Positions 42,472 through 52,527 of a DNA stretch of 64,000 bases are shown here, in pieces. The first letter of the stretch is position 1. Each line of letters starts with the position of its first letter. The DNA is from Aristaeella hokkaidonensis. GTDB lineage: Bacteria; Bacillota; Clostridia; Christensenellales; Aristaeellaceae. The stretch is taken from the NCBI RefSeq assembly GCF_018128945.1, contig NZ_CP068393.1, positions 124,001-188,000 of the forward strand, read 5' to 3'. Under the pieces are notes generated by a model, which had not been told where the DNA came from, did no database searches, and saw nothing but the letters and a program-made list of their open reading frames with translations. Both the position numbers and the translations under genes were made by a program.

Positions 42472-45400
42472 TCATGCATCGATCGTCGAGATCGTCAGTG
42501 TGGTTTCTTCGAGCACATCGAGCAATACCCTGACTGTATCCAGAGAGGTGAAAGTTGTTACTCCGTTCTCGATCGCGGTTCTGCGAATTGCAGCACCATC
42601 CTCGTAATGAACGCCAGACAGGATTGCACGGGTATTGATGAGGTAGCTGACATAGCCTGCGCGAAGGGCATCGAGAAGCTGATTGCTGCCTTCGCTGAGT
42701 TTTCTGAGGGTTCTGGTTTTGATGCCATGATCACGCATGGTTTTTGCGGTCAGATCAGTTCCTTCGATGTTGAAACCCAGGTTGTAGAAGCGGCGGATCA
42801 GCGGAACGGCTTCTTCTTTATCCTCGTCGGCGAGGGTAACGATAACGGTGCCGTAATTCTGGACTTTGATGCCTGCGGCAACGAGCGCTTTATACATAGC
42901 CCTCGACAGGCTCCTGTCATAGCCTATGGCTTCACCGGTGGACTTCATTTCGGGACTGAGATATGCGTCGAGGCCTTTGATCTTCTGGAATGAGAAAACC
43001 GGCACCTTGACGTAGTATCTCTTCTTCTCCTCAGGATAGAGCTGGAAAATGCCCTGCTCCTTCAGGTTCTTGCCCAGGATAACCTCTGTCGCAATATCCG
43101 CGAGGCTGTAACCGGTGGCCTTGCTGAGGAAAGGTACGGTCCTGCTTGATCGCGGATTGACCTCGATGATATAGACCATATCATCAGGTGCAACGATGAA
43201 CTGGATGTTGTACAGGCCGACAATGCCGATGGCTTTGCCGAGCTTCCGGGCATATTGCAGAATGATTCCTTTGACCTTGTTGCTGATGCTGAAAGATGGA
43301 TAGACGCTGATACTGTCGCCTGAGTGGACACCTGTACGTTCAACAAGTTCCATGATACCGGGAACAAAAACGTCAGTCCCGTCACAAATGGCGTCGACTT
43401 CGACCTCTTTACCGACGATGTATTTATCGACCAAAACAGGTTTATCGGCATCGATCTCGACAGCGGTCCTGAGGTAATGCCGCAGGTCTGCTTCTTTGCT
43501 GACAATCTGCATTGCCCTGCCTCCGAGGACAAAGGATGGACGAACGAGCACGGGATAGCCGATTTCTTCGGCAGCCCTGACGCCCTCCTCAATGGAAGTG
43601 ACAGCCCGGCCTGCAGGCTGCGGAATGCTGAGCTCCCGGATAATCGCATTGAAGCTGTCACGGTTTTCGGCCCGTTCAATGGCGGCACAGTCGGTGCCGA
43701 TGATTTTCACGCCGCGCTCCATGAGGGGCTGGGCCAGGTTGATCGCAGTCTGTCCACCGAGAGATGCAACAACCCCTTCAGGCTGCTCAAAGTCCACGAT
43801 AGCCATGACATCCTCAGGAGTCAGCGGTTCGAAATAGAGCTTGTCAGATGTTGTGTAGTCAGTGGAAACTGTTTCGGGATTGTTATTGATGATGATTGCT
43901 TCATAGCCTGCGCGGCGGATGGTCTGCACCGCATGGACGGTACTGTAGTCGAATTCCACACCCTGACCTATTCTGATGGGCCCTGCGCCCAGCACGATGA
44001 TCTTTTTCTTATCCGTGCGGATGGATTCATTCTCTTCTTCGTAGGTGGTGTAGAAATACGGCACATAGCTTTCGAACTCAGAGGCACAGGTATCGATCAT
44101 TTTGAACACAGGGATGATGCCTGCGTCTTTTCTCAGCTTATATATTTCAATTTCGCTTACGCCCCACAGTCTGGCAATCTCTCTGTCGGCAAATCCAATA
44201 CGTTTGGCCCGATACAGAGTATCCATATCGCCGATATGCTCCCAAAGCTCCCGTTCCATTTCGATAATATTACGGAGCTTACGGAGGAACAGGGGATCAA
44301 TGGCAGTATTCTGATTTATTCCTTCGACAGAGCCGCCTTTTCTCAACAGTTCAGCAAGGGCGAATATCCTGTCGTCTGTGTCTTTGGTGATGTAATCATT
44401 GAGCTCTTCTGTACCCATGCTGTCAAAACGCCGGTTGTGCAGGTGAAATACGCCGATTTCCAGGGAACGGATTGCCTTCAGGAGGCTTTCTTCTATCGTC
44501 CTGCCGACACTCATGACCTCACCGGTTGCTTTCATCTGGGTGCCTAAAGTATTCTTGGCCTCCACGAATTTGTCGAACGGGAAACGCGGCATTTTGGTGA
44601 CTACATAGTCGAGTGCTGGCTCGAATGAAGCAAGGGTATTGGCAAGCGGTATTTCGTCCAGCCGCAACCCAACACCGATCTTCGCGCTGACGCGGGCAAT
44701 CGGATAGCCGGAGGCTTTGCTGGCCAATGCCGACGACCTGGAAACCCGTGGGTTCACTTCGATGATGTAATACTGTGATGACCGCGGATCGAGCGCAAAC
44801 TGTACATTGCATCCGCCTTCGACCTTCAGCGCGCGGATCAGCTTTAAAGCACTGTCCCGGAGCATTTGGTACTCTTTATTCGTCAGCGTCTGGGACGGAC
44901 AGAAAACGATGCTGTCGCCGGTGTGAATGCCGACAGGATCGAAGTTTTCCATGTTACAGACGGTAATCGCAGTATCGTTATGATCGCGGATGACCTCGTA
45001 TTCGATTTCTTTGTAACCCTTGACAGATTTTTCGATCAGCACCTGATGGACGGGGCTGAGGGCGAAACCATTCCTGCCGATTTCGATAAGCTCTTCTTCG
45101 TTATTCGCAAAACCGCCGCCCGTGCCGCCGAGTGTGAAGGCAGGACGCAGTACAACCGGATAACCAATTTGTTCAGCCGCAGCTTTTGCTTCTTCCAGGT
45201 CATAGGTGATCTTTGAAGGAATAACCGGTTCGCCGATGCTTTCGCACAGTTCCTTGAACAGTTCCCTGTCCTCGGCACGTTCAATGCTTTCCGATGAGGT
45301 GCCAAGCAGTTCCACACGGCATTCTTTCAGTACACCCTTGCGTTCCAACGCCATCGCAAGGTTCAGTCCGGTCTGGCCGCCGATTCCGGGCAGGATAGCG

Positions 45401-45651
45401 TCCGGACGTTCCTTGCGGATGATCTTGGCGATATATTCCAGCGTCAGCGGTTCCATATACACCTTGTCGGCGATGGACGGATCGGTCATGATGGTAGCAG
45501 GATTGCTGTTGCACAGGATGACCTCATAGCCTTCTTCCTTGAGCGCCAGACAAGCCTGAGTGCCCGCATAATCAAACTCCGCTGCCTGGCCGATGACGAT
45601 GGGACCGGAGCCGATTACCATGATACGGCGGATGTCCGTTCTCTTAGGCAT
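42472..45651 (-). CDS. carB: Carbamoyl-phosphate synthase large subunit
   Basis: The 1059-residue protein makes carbamoyl phosphate from bicarbonate, ammonia and two ATP for pyrimidine and arginine synthesis. Both halves are present. The N-terminal half starts [20 protein letters not shown] and has an ATP-grasp domain ([12 protein letters not shown]). The central oligomerisation region follows, then the second half, starting [17 protein letters not shown] with [11 protein letters not shown], and the C-terminal MGS-like regulatory domain. The length is as in other bacteria. GGAGGAGG precedes the ATG, which overlaps the carA stop by 8 bases. This stretch uses somewhat different codons (more cgg-poor, less GC) than the genes before it. 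Confidence 0.97.
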   Translation of the reverse strand: MPKRTDIRRIMVIGSGPIVIGQAAEFDYAGTQACLALKEEGYEVILCNSNPATIMTDPSIADKVYMEPLTLEYIAKIIRKERPDAILPGIGGQTGLNLAMALERKGVLKECRVELLGTSSESIERAEDRELFKELCESIGEPVIPSKITYDLEEAKAAAEQIGYPVVLRPAFTLGGTGGGFANNEEELIEIGRNGFALSPVHQVLIEKSVKGYKEIEYEVIRDHNDTAITVCNMENFDPVGIHTGDSIVFCPSQTLTNKEYQMLRDSALKLIRALKVEGGCNVQFALDPRSSQYYIIEVNPRVSRSSALASKASGYPIARVSAKIGVGLRLDEIPLANTLASFEPALDYVVTKMPRFPFDKFVEAKNTLGTQMKATGEVMSVGRTIEESLLKAIRSLEIGVFHLHNRRFDSMGTEELNDYITKDTDDRIFALAELLRKGGSVEGINQNTAIDPLFLRKLRNIIEMERELWEHIGDMDTLYRAKRIGFADREIARLWGVSEIEIYKLRKDAGIIPVFKMIDTCASEFESYVPYFYTTYEEENESIRTDKKKIIVLGAGPIRIGQGVEFDYSTVHAVQTIRRAGYEAIIINNNPETVSTDYTTSDKLYFEPLTPEDVMAIVDFEQPEGVVASLGGQTAINLAQPLMERGVKIIGTDCAAIERAENRDSFNAIIRELSIPQPAGRAVTSIEEGVRAAEEIGYPVLVRPSFVLGGRAMQIVSKEADLRHYLRTAVEIDADKPVLVDKYIVGKEVEVDAICDGTDVFVPGIMELVERTGVHSGDSISVYPSFSISNKVKGIILQYARKLGKAIGIVGLYNIQFIVAPDDMVYIIEVNPRSSRTVPFLSKATGYSLADIATEVILGKNLKEQGIFQLYPEEKKRYYVKVPVFSFQKIKGLDAYLSPEMKSTGEAIGYDRSLSRAMYKALVAAGIKVQNYGTVIVTLADEDKEEAVPLIRRFYNLGFNIEGTDLTAKTMRDHGIKTRTLRKLSEGSNQLLDALRAGYVSYLINTRAILSGVHYEDGAAIRRTAIENGVTTFTSLDTVRVLLDVLEETTLTISTIDA

Positions 45652-46744
45652 GGTGTTTCGCCTCCTCCATCAGCGTGATAAATCGTTCAAACAGGTATCC
45701 GCTGTCCTGTGGTCCGGGAGCGCTTTCCGGGTGATATTGTACGCCGAACGCACGATCTTTCAGGCACTCCACCCCCTCGACAGTGTTGTCCAGCAGGTTG
45801 ATATGCGTTGCAGTGAGCGGTGTGTTTTGCAGGCTGTTCAGATTCACTGCGTAGGAGTGATTTTGCGCAGTGATTTCTATTTTGTCCGTAGAAAGGTTTT
45901 TTATGGGATGGTTGCCGCCGCGGTGACCGAATTTCAGTTTGTAGGTCTTTGCGCCATACGACAGGGAGAGTATCTGATGCCCCAGGCAGATGCCGAAGAT
46001 CGGCAGCCTGCCGTGCAGTTCTTTGACAGTATTGATTACCTCGGGTACGTCTTCCGGATCTCCCGGACCGTTGCTGAGGAATACCCCGTCAGGGTTCAGC
46101 GCAAGGATATCACGGGCAGGTGTGTTCCACGGCAGGACGGTCACATCACAGCCGCGCCTGACCAGCGAGCGGATGATATTTTCCTTCATCCCGCAGTCGA
46201 TTGCCGCAACGTGAAAATTCCCTGCTTCGCTTTTGTAACATTCCGCTTTTTTGCGGCTGACACGGCTGACAGCATCGGTCGGCATTTGATATGCTTTCAG
46301 CCGCATCGCTGCCTCGGCGGTGTCTGAAGAGATGTCAGTGATCATTGCACGGCATGAACCGTAGTCGCGTATATGCCGCACCAGCTTGCGGGTGTCGATT
46401 CCGCTTAAGCCGACGATGCCATACTGCTTCATGACTTCTTCAAGCTGCATGACGCTGCGCCAGTTGGAGGGTTCCGGACAGTACTCCCGCACAATCATTG
46501 CGCTCATGGTTGGCGTTCTGCTCTCAAAATCATCCGCCGCAATACCGTAGTTGCCGATCAGCGGGTACGCCATCACCACACCCTGATCAGTGTAGGACGG
46601 ATCGGACAGGATTTCCTGATAGCCGACCGGTGAGGTGTTGAACACAATCTCAAAGGCCTGCTCCTTCTCACAGCCAAAGCCCGTGCCGCAATAAACAGAG
46701 CCGTCTTCCAGTATCAGTTTTTTGTCGTATTTACAGATCATCAT
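45644..46744 (-). CDS. carA: Carbamoyl-phosphate synthase small subunit
   Basis: The start at [10 protein letters not shown] gives 366 residues, the usual length; an in-frame ATG 17 codons earlier lacks a binding site and overlaps the spacing to the upstream gene. The N-terminal CPSase domain ([15 protein letters not shown]) is followed by a class I glutamine amidotransferase domain with the nucleophile in [10 protein letters not shown] and the His in QYHPESAPG. It supplies ammonia from glutamine to CarB, whose gene overlaps it by 8 bases. Confidence 0.97.
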   Translation of the reverse strand: MMICKYDKKLILEDGSVYCGTGFGCEKEQAFEIVFNTSPVGYQEILSDPSYTDQGVVMAYPLIGNYGIAADDFESRTPTMSAMIVREYCPEPSNWRSVMQLEEVMKQYGIVGLSGIDTRKLVRHIRDYGSCRAMITDISSDTAEAAMRLKAYQMPTDAVSRVSRKKAECYKSEAGNFHVAAIDCGMKENIIRSLVRRGCDVTVLPWNTPARDILALNPDGVFLSNGPGDPEDVPEVINTVKELHGRLPIFGICLGHQILSLSYGAKTYKLKFGHRGGNHPIKNLSTDKIEITAQNHSYAVNLNSLQNTPLTATHINLLDNTVEGVECLKDRAFGVQYHPESAPGPQDSGYLFERFITLMEEAKHHA

Positions 46745-46769
46745 GCTAACACCTGCTTCCTGAAGCAAA

Positions 46770-47477
46770 TCAAAGAGCTGCCTTGACAAACGCACCGAAA
46801 ATCAGACAGCTGTTTTCGTCTGTCCGGAATGAGAATTCAGGATGCCACTGCACAGCCCACAGGAACTTCATTCCTGGATGATACAGTGCTTCCACAATTC
46901 CATCAGGTGATTCTGCCATCTTTTCGAGTGCCGGAGCAAGTGAACAGACTGCCTGGTGATGATAGCTGTTTACAGCAATCCGGGGCTGGCGGATCAGGTT
47001 GTATAGCGGCGTTCCTTTACTCAAAGTAACGGTATGCGCTGCGTGATCATAGGGCGGGGTCTGGTGATGTTCCACTTTGGAGGGATGCTGGGCAGGCAGA
47101 TCCTGATATAAAGCACCTCCCAAAGCAGCATTGATAAACTGTATTCCGCGGCAAATACCAAGCACCGGTTTATCCAGCCGGAGAGCTTCCTGCAGCAGCA
47201 GGGATTCCATACGATCACGTTTCGGACAGCAGATCACAGAATCATTAAGGGGCTTTTCACCATATACTGAAGGTGAAACATCATGCCCGCCGGTAAACAG
47301 GAAGCCATCACACATCAAAACCAACTGCGTTATTTCATCCTGGTCATCGGTCAGCGGAAGCATTAAAGGAAGGCCTCCGGCCTGATTGATTCCATCAAAA
47401 TACCCGGGTAACATCCATAGACTCTCTTTATCATCATCCCAAAGTGGAACGACACCAATCAGTGGTCTTCTGTTCAT
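46770..47477 (-). CDS. Class I glutamine amidotransferase-like hydrolase (PuuD type) upstream of carAB
   Basis: The ATG of MNRRPLIGV has GGAGGATAAAC upstream; longer in-frame starts run into the structured leader. The 236-residue protein has FLFTGGHDVSPSVYG, LGICRGIQFINAALGG (nucleophile Cys) and VQWHPEFSF (catalytic His). It is full length for gamma-glutamyl hydrolases of the C26 family. It lies 25 bases before carA and is probably cotranscribed with carAB, so it may supply or salvage glutamate or glutamine. That link is inferred from position only. Confidence 0.87.
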   Translation of the reverse strand: MNRRPLIGVVPLWDDDKESLWMLPGYFDGINQAGGLPLMLPLTDDQDEITQLVLMCDGFLFTGGHDVSPSVYGEKPLNDSVICCPKRDRMESLLLQEALRLDKPVLGICRGIQFINAALGGALYQDLPAQHPSKVEHHQTPPYDHAAHTVTLSKGTPLYNLIRQPRIAVNSYHHQAVCSLAPALEKMAESPDGIVEALYHPGMKFLWAVQWHPEFSFRTDENSCLIFGAFVKAAL

Positions 47478-47552
47478 GTTTATCCTCCATCGTCTATCCC
47501 CATCATTACGACGATCCTGAGCCGCAAAGGTGCCTTTATTCAATCCGGTTTT

Positions 47553-47624
47553 GATAAAATAAAAGCCGATACCCCTTGTGAGGAGCATCGGCGCCTTTGC
47601 CATCATTCCAGTTCTTTCGAACTG
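47553..47624 (-). promoter_or_regulatory. Structured leader with attenuator-like terminator before the GATase-carAB operon
   Basis: On the minus strand a hairpin CAGTTC-GAAA-GAACTG (47609-47624) is followed by a terminator-like stem GCCGAT...ATCGGC (47565-47592) and a T-rich tract, about 75 bases before the GATase start. No PyrR-binding consensus was seen. Confidence 0.6.
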
Positions 47625-47704
47625 ATGGAAAAGTAACATGGATTCCCGGAAATTGCAAGAGAGATTTGAATGCAGAGCGTTATGTATACTGTATTTCTCG
47701 TGTA

Positions 47705-47732
47705 TTGACCCGGTATTGTTTCCGGATATAAT
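47705..47732 (+). promoter_or_regulatory. Promoter of nadE
   Basis: TTGACC (47705-47710) and TATAAT (47727-47732) are separated by 16 bases. The predicted start site (about 47739-47741) falls at the first base of the hairpin below. Confidence 0.72.
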
Positions 47733-47740
47733 ATCCGTAT

Positions 47741-47778
47741 ACAGACAAAGGAGCCTGATGGCTGCTTTGTCTGTTTTT
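47741..47778 (+). terminator. Terminator-like hairpin at the very 5' end of the nadE transcript
   Basis: ACAGACAAAG (47741-47750) pairs perfectly with CTTTGTCTGT (47764-47773) around a nested AGCC/GGCT stem, followed by T6. It lies between the promoter and nadE. Confidence 0.82.
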
Positions 47779-47797
47779 TGTCGGGGAGGATAGGACT

Positions 47798-49753
47798 ATG
47801 AAAAACAGGCTGATTCTGGCGGGGACGGCAGTACCGTCTTTGAAGGTAGCAGATATTGATTACAACACAGAGCAGATTATTAACCTGATCAAGAATAACA
47901 GCGAATGCGGTGCTATTGTTTTTCCGGAATTATGTATTACAGGTTATACTTGTGCAGATCTGTTTGGAAGTGATCTCCTGCTGGATAAAGCGGAGGACGC
48001 GCTCTTTGCTATTGCACGGGAGACTGCTGCATGCCGCGGAGTCACATCGGTTGTCGGCGTTCCGGTTCGTTTCGAAAACAATCTTTACAACTGTGCCGCG
48101 ATCCTCTGTGAAGGCAGAGTATGCGCACTGATCCCGAAGCAGTTTATTCCCACTTACTCTGAGTTTTATGAGGGAAGATGGTTTGCTTCCGGAAAAGGTA
48201 TGACCGGACGTACGATCAGGCTTCATGGAGAGAGTATTCCATTTGGTGTGGATATTCTTATGGAAGATCCGGAATGCGGAGCAGTACTGGGAGTTGAAAT
48301 CTGTGAAGATCTGTGGGTGCCAGATAAACCCAGTACCCATCTGAGCCTTTCCGGTGCGAATATCATTGCCAATCTGTCCGCGTCAAATGAGCTGATCGGG
48401 AAACAGGAGTATCGAAAGGCGCTTGTCACGCAGCAGAGCGGTTCCTGCTACTGTGCTTATCTTTACTCTTCCGCCGGACCGGATGAAAGCAGCACGGATC
48501 TGGTCTTTTCGGGCCATACGATTATCGCGCAAAGCGGTACAGTTTTAGCCGAGAGCTTTTTTCCGGACCAGCCTTTTGTCAGCACTGCCGCTGTCGACCT
48601 GTCACGAATTATGCATGACCGCAGGCATCAGAATACCTTTGAGAGCGCAGAGGGAGAAGGATACCGAAAAGTCAGGGTGCATATTCAGCCTGTCCGCAAA
48701 CCGGACGTGTCCATTGATGAACTGGCAGATCTGTTAAACGATATATCTTATCCGATTGGCCGTAATCCCTTTGTCCCTTCAGAAAACCTCGAACTCAGGG
48801 AAAGATGCAGGAAAATTCTCCGGATTCAGGCCCAGGGACTTGCCACACGTGTCAAGGCAACAAAAATAAGCAATCTCGTCATTGGTATTTCCGGCGGACT
48901 GGATTCAACGCTGGCGCTTCTTGTGTGCGCAGAAGCGAAAAAGCTTGTACCTGATATCAGAATCCTGGCATACACGATGCCCAACAGGGGCAACACTTCT
49001 GAGCTGACTTACGGCAATGCCCACAAGTTGATGGCCTTGCTTGCGGATGAGATGAACGAAATACCGATCGCTGAGGGAGTCCGGAACCATCTGGATGAAA
49101 TCGGGCACAGCCCCGGGTATTTGGGAGAAGGAGACTCCGCTTATGAGAACGCGCAGGCAAGAATGCGTACATATATCCTGATGGATACGGCAAACATGAA
49201 AAACGGGCTGGTTGTCGGGACGGGCGACCTTTCCGAACTGGCACTGGGATGGTGTACATACAACGGGGATCATATGTCAATGTATGCAGTCAATGCTTCC
49301 GTGCCGAAAACACTGGTGAAATTTATCTGTCATGCTTATGCTGAAACCTGCGAAAACGAAGAACTCAGGCGAGTTATTCTTTCTATCTGCAACACGCCCA
49401 TAACTCCTGAACTGATACCGAATGAGGACGGAACCATTACGCAGAAAACAGAGGAAAAAATCGGGAAATATGACCTGAATGACTTCTTCCTGTTTTATAC
49501 CCTGAGGTATGGCTTTGAACCATCCAGAACGGCAGCTTATGCCATGAGGGCATACCCGGAGATTGGCAGGCAGGAAATCATATCCGCCACAAAGCGCTTT
49601 TTCAGCAGGTTTTTCTCACAGCAGTTCAAAAGAAGCTGTTTACCGGATGGCCCGAAGGTCGGATCGGTTTCTTTGTCGCCAAGGGGTGACTGGCGTATGC
49701 CGAGCGACGCGTCCTGCAGAATGTGGCTGGATGATCTTGAGAACTGTTGTTGA
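47798..49753 (+). CDS. nadE: Glutamine-dependent NAD+ synthetase
   Basis: The 651-residue protein makes NAD+ from deamido-NAD+ using glutamine and ATP. The N-terminal nitrilase-type glutaminase domain shows the triad Glu44 (FPELCITGY), Lys114 (IPKQFIPTYSEFYEGR) and Cys169 (GVEICEDLW). The C-terminal synthetase domain has the P-loop SGGLDS at 365-370 and VVGTGDLSELALGWCTYNGD. The length is that of the two-domain form. GGGGAGGA precedes the ATG. Expression may be controlled by the hairpin at 47741-47778. Confidence 0.96.
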   Translation: MKNRLILAGTAVPSLKVADIDYNTEQIINLIKNNSECGAIVFPELCITGYTCADLFGSDLLLDKAEDALFAIARETAACRGVTSVVGVPVRFENNLYNCAAILCEGRVCALIPKQFIPTYSEFYEGRWFASGKGMTGRTIRLHGESIPFGVDILMEDPECGAVLGVEICEDLWVPDKPSTHLSLSGANIIANLSASNELIGKQEYRKALVTQQSGSCYCAYLYSSAGPDESSTDLVFSGHTIIAQSGTVLAESFFPDQPFVSTAAVDLSRIMHDRRHQNTFESAEGEGYRKVRVHIQPVRKPDVSIDELADLLNDISYPIGRNPFVPSENLELRERCRKILRIQAQGLATRVKATKISNLVIGISGGLDSTLALLVCAEAKKLVPDIRILAYTMPNRGNTSELTYGNAHKLMALLADEMNEIPIAEGVRNHLDEIGHSPGYLGEGDSAYENAQARMRTYILMDTANMKNGLVVGTGDLSELALGWCTYNGDHMSMYAVNASVPKTLVKFICHAYAETCENEELRRVILSICNTPITPELIPNEDGTITQKTEEKIGKYDLNDFFLFYTLRYGFEPSRTAAYAMRAYPEIGRQEIISATKRFFSRFFSQQFKRSCLPDGPKVGSVSLSPRGDWRMPSDASCRMWLDDLENCC

Positions 49754-49840
49754 TTTGTCTTTCTGTTGTTCTGCAATCAGGCGATAAACAATACGGGTGA
49801 ATTCAAACCCAAATGCTGCATCGCTGCGGAAAATTTCGCT

Positions 49841-49868
49841 TTGACATTTCCGGGAAAAACAGTATACT
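49841..49868 (+). promoter_or_regulatory. Promoter of the acetolactate-synthase-like gene
   Basis: TTGACA (49841-49846) and TATACT (49863-49868) are separated by 16 bases. Confidence 0.75.
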
Positions 49869-49880
49869 GTTCTTCATTCA

Positions 49881-49914
49881 AAGGTGAATGGCCTGAAAGC
49901 CATTCGCCTTTTTT
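49881..49914 (+). terminator. Terminator-like hairpin just after the transcription start of the acetolactate-synthase-like gene
   Basis: AAGGTGAATGGC (49881-49892) pairs with GCCATTCGCCTT (49899-49910) with one wobble, followed by T6. It starts about 6 bases after the predicted transcription start, the same layout as nadE. Confidence 0.8.
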
Positions 49915-49941
49915 ATTTCCGGAGGAAAGGAGGTCTTTCCC

Positions 49942-51585
49942 ACGAATGTTGCCGGAAAACTGGTCGACAGCCTTGTCGCGGAGGGTGTGGAGTATGTGTT
50001 CGGTATCCCCGGGGAGGAAAACCTGGAGGTTATAGAAGCGCTTGCGGCGTCACCGATCCGATTTATTACGACACGTCATGAGCAGGGCGCAGCTTTTATG
50101 GCTGACGTGTACGGACGGCTGACCGGCAAAGCCGGTGTCTGCCTGGCGACCCTCGGTCCGGGGGCAACAAATCTGATCACGGGTGTGGCAGATGCCAATT
50201 CGGACGGAGCTCCTCTGGTTGCAATCACCGGGCAGGTATCATCGGAACGGATGCATATTACCGGTCATCAGTATCTGGATCTGGCAAAGCTGTTCGAGCC
50301 TATCACGAAGCGAACCAAACTGGTTATGCGCCCGGAAAGCATCACGGAGATCGTCCGCCTTGCGTTTAAATATGCCCAGCAGGAAGGTAAGATGGGCGCA
50401 ACGCATATCGATCTTCCGGTGGATGTTGCCCGAATGGATGTTCCGGATGGAATTGATCCGATGATGCCGCAGAAGATCAGGCCGGAATACGCCGATCTGG
50501 AGACCATAGCCCAGGCAGCCAAATTGCTGGCCCAGGCAAAGTTTCCGGTTATGCTTGTCGGCGCTGATGCCGCGAGAGCGGATATCACCGCCGGAATCAC
50601 AGGACTTGCGCACAGTGCGCATTTACCGGTTGTTAATACCATGATGGCAAAAGGCGTTATCCGCAGTGACGACCCCTATGCCATGGGCACAATCGGTATC
50701 CCGCAAAAGGACTATCAGGACTTGCTGCTGGCTCGGGCTGATCTGCTGCTGTGCGTAGGGTATGATATCGTGGAACTTGCGCCCTCCCGTCTGGATCCCG
50801 AGTTGACTAAGAAAATTATCCATGTCAGTACGACCGCGGCTCATGTAAATCGCTGTTATCCGCCGACAATCGAAGTGGTCGGGGATATGGCGGAAACATT
50901 ATGCCATCTGGCCCAGCTGACTGTCCGGATCCAGGAACCGGAATATGCTTTTTCGCTCCGGGAAGAAATGCTGAAGGAATATCTGCCCTATGAGACGGAT
51001 GAAGCCTATCCGCTTAAGCCGCAGCGGATTCTCAGCGATATCCGCCGGGCAATGCGGACGGGAGATATCCTGCTGAGCGATGTCGGTGCCCATAAGATGT
51101 GGATTGCCCGCCATTACCTTTGCGATGAGCCCAATTCCTGCCTGATATCCAACGGGTTTGCCACGATGGGGATCGCTGTTCCCGGTGCGCTGGCTGCAAA
51201 ACTCCTTCATCCGCAGAACCGTATTCTGGCGGTTACCGGTGACGGCGGTTTCATGATGAATTGCCAGGAACTGGAGACAGCAAAACGCGAGCATCTGCCG
51301 TTTGTCACCCTGATTTTCAATGACAGTGCTTATGGCCTGATCCAGTGGAAGCAGAACGACCGTTATGGCCATGCGAATATGACATCTTTCACAAATCCCG
51401 ATTTTGTCATGCTGGCAGAGAGTATGGGATGCAAGGGATATCGTGTTGAACATACAGATGACCTTCGTACGATTCTGGAAGATGCATTCCGGCAGGATGT
51501 TCCAGCTGTCATTGACTGTCCTGTTGACTATCGTGAAAACACGAAGCTGACAGAACGTCTGCAGGAACTGATCAGGAATCACTGA
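49942..51585 (+). CDS. Acetolactate synthase large-subunit-like TPP enzyme with an unclear start codon
   Basis: The protein is a full thiamine-pyrophosphate enzyme of the acetolactate synthase type. The N-terminal pyrimidine-binding domain has GIPGEEN and the catalytic Glu in TTRHEQGAAFMADVYGR. The C-terminal TPP domain has VTGDGGFMMNCQELETA and the NDSAYGLI metal-binding segment. It would condense pyruvate to acetolactate; no regulatory subunit is adjacent. The family-conserved N-terminus (VAGKLVDSLVAEGVEYV) is encoded in frame from 49948, but no ATG, GTG or TTG precedes it. An AAAGGAGG site is followed 8 bases later by ACG (49942), and the first standard start, GTG at 49987, would remove 15 residues. 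An error in the sequence is possible. Confidence 0.85.
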   Translation, partial: TNVAGKLVDSLVAEGVEYVFGIPGEENLEVIEALAASPIRFITTRHEQGAAFMADVYGRLTGKAGVCLATLGPGATNLITGVADANSDGAPLVAITGQVSSERMHITGHQYLDLAKLFEPITKRTKLVMRPESITEIVRLAFKYAQQEGKMGATHIDLPVDVARMDVPDGIDPMMPQKIRPEYADLETIAQAAKLLAQAKFPVMLVGADAARADITAGITGLAHSAHLPVVNTMMAKGVIRSDDPYAMGTIGIPQKDYQDLLLARADLLLCVGYDIVELAPSRLDPELTKKIIHVSTTAAHVNRCYPPTIEVVGDMAETLCHLAQLTVRIQEPEYAFSLREEMLKEYLPYETDEAYPLKPQRILSDIRRAMRTGDILLSDVGAHKMWIARHYLCDEPNSCLISNGFATMGIAVPGALAAKLLHPQNRILAVTGDGGFMMNCQELETAKREHLPFVTLIFNDSAYGLIQWKQNDRYGHANMTSFTNPDFVMLAESMGCKGYRVEHTDDLRTILEDAFRQDVPAVIDCPVDYRENTKLTERLQELIRNH

Positions 51586-51677
51586 AAGTCCCTGGTCAGC
51601 TGATATTTTTTTCGTTGTCTGATCATGCTTCACCAGAAGTTCATGATGACAAATATATGGAAAAGGAGATCTGAACC

Positions 51678-52421
51678 ATGAAAAAAATGCTTGCTGTATT
51701 GTTAACCATTATGATGCTCTCCGGCGCTGCGGCCGCACTCGCAGAGGATTATTCCTTCGGAACAGACACCGCTTTCAGGCCTTTCGAGTACACTGATGAG
51801 ACAGGTACCCTGGTCGGTATAGATGTTGAGATCCTGGCTGCTATCGCGGAAGACCAGGGCTTCACATATACCATTGAGCCCCTGGGATGGGATGCCTCCA
51901 TTGCTGCCTGCCAGGCCGGCCAGAAGGATGCCCTTATTGCCGGTGCATCCATCACTGAGAAGCGGAAGGCGGAAGGCTGGATTTTCTCTGACGGATACTA
52001 TAACGCAAACCAGAGCATGGCTGTGGCCTCGGGATCGGATATTACAGGATTTGACGGCCTGAAAGGCCAGAGCGTTGCTGTGAAAACCGGTACTGAAAGC
52101 AAGAGCTATGCAGACAGCCTGGCTGAAACCTACGGCTTTACCGTAATGACCTTTGAAAGCTCCCCGGATATTTATCAGGCTGTCATCAGCGGTCAGTGCG
52201 CTGCCTGCTTTGATGATACGCCCATCATGGCTGATTACATCAAGTCCAACGGCGTACCGCTGCAACTGGTTCCCGGAACGGAAAGCGAAGGCGCGGACTA
52301 TGGTATGGCCGTCTTTGATCCGGAAAAAGCGGAACTGGTCGACAAGTTCAATGCCGGTCTGGCCAACATCAAGGCAAACGGAAAGTATGATGAGATTCTG
52401 GCCAAGTACCTGGGCAACTGA
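51678..52421 (+). CDS. Family 3 solute-binding protein of an amino-acid ABC transporter (GlnH-like)
   Basis: The 247-residue protein has a signal peptide (MKKMLAVLLTIMMLSGAAAALAED). The SBP_bac_3 pattern follows: FGTDTAFRPFEYTDETGTLVGIDVEIL, CQAGQKDALIAGASITEKR and GQSVAVKTGTES. The Arg and Asp positions that bind the alpha-amino and carboxyl groups of polar amino acids are kept (ITEKRK region). AAAAGGAG precedes the ATG. It leads a compact binding-protein, permease, ATPase operon 92 bases after the acetolactate-synthase-like gene. The ligand could be glutamine, cystine or another polar amino acid. Confidence 0.88.
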   Translation: MKKMLAVLLTIMMLSGAAAALAEDYSFGTDTAFRPFEYTDETGTLVGIDVEILAAIAEDQGFTYTIEPLGWDASIAACQAGQKDALIAGASITEKRKAEGWIFSDGYYNANQSMAVASGSDITGFDGLKGQSVAVKTGTESKSYADSLAETYGFTVMTFESSPDIYQAVISGQCAACFDDTPIMADYIKSNGVPLQLVPGTESEGADYGMAVFDPEKAELVDKFNAGLANIKANGKYDEILAKYLGN

Positions 52422-52448
52422 TGTTATCCTGCTTCAAAACCGGTAAAG

Positions 52449-52482
52449 AGGAAGAACCCTCAGGGAGGGTCTTCCTCCTTTT
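52449..52482 (+). terminator. Partial terminator between binding-protein and permease genes
   Basis: AGGAAGAACCCTC (52449-52461) pairs with GAGGGTCTTCCT (52465-52476) with one bulge, followed by CCTTTT. Confidence 0.75.
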
Positions 52483-52527
52483 CGGTTCATCCTTATGCAA
52501 CCTCTTACGAAAGGAGCCTGTTTCTCC

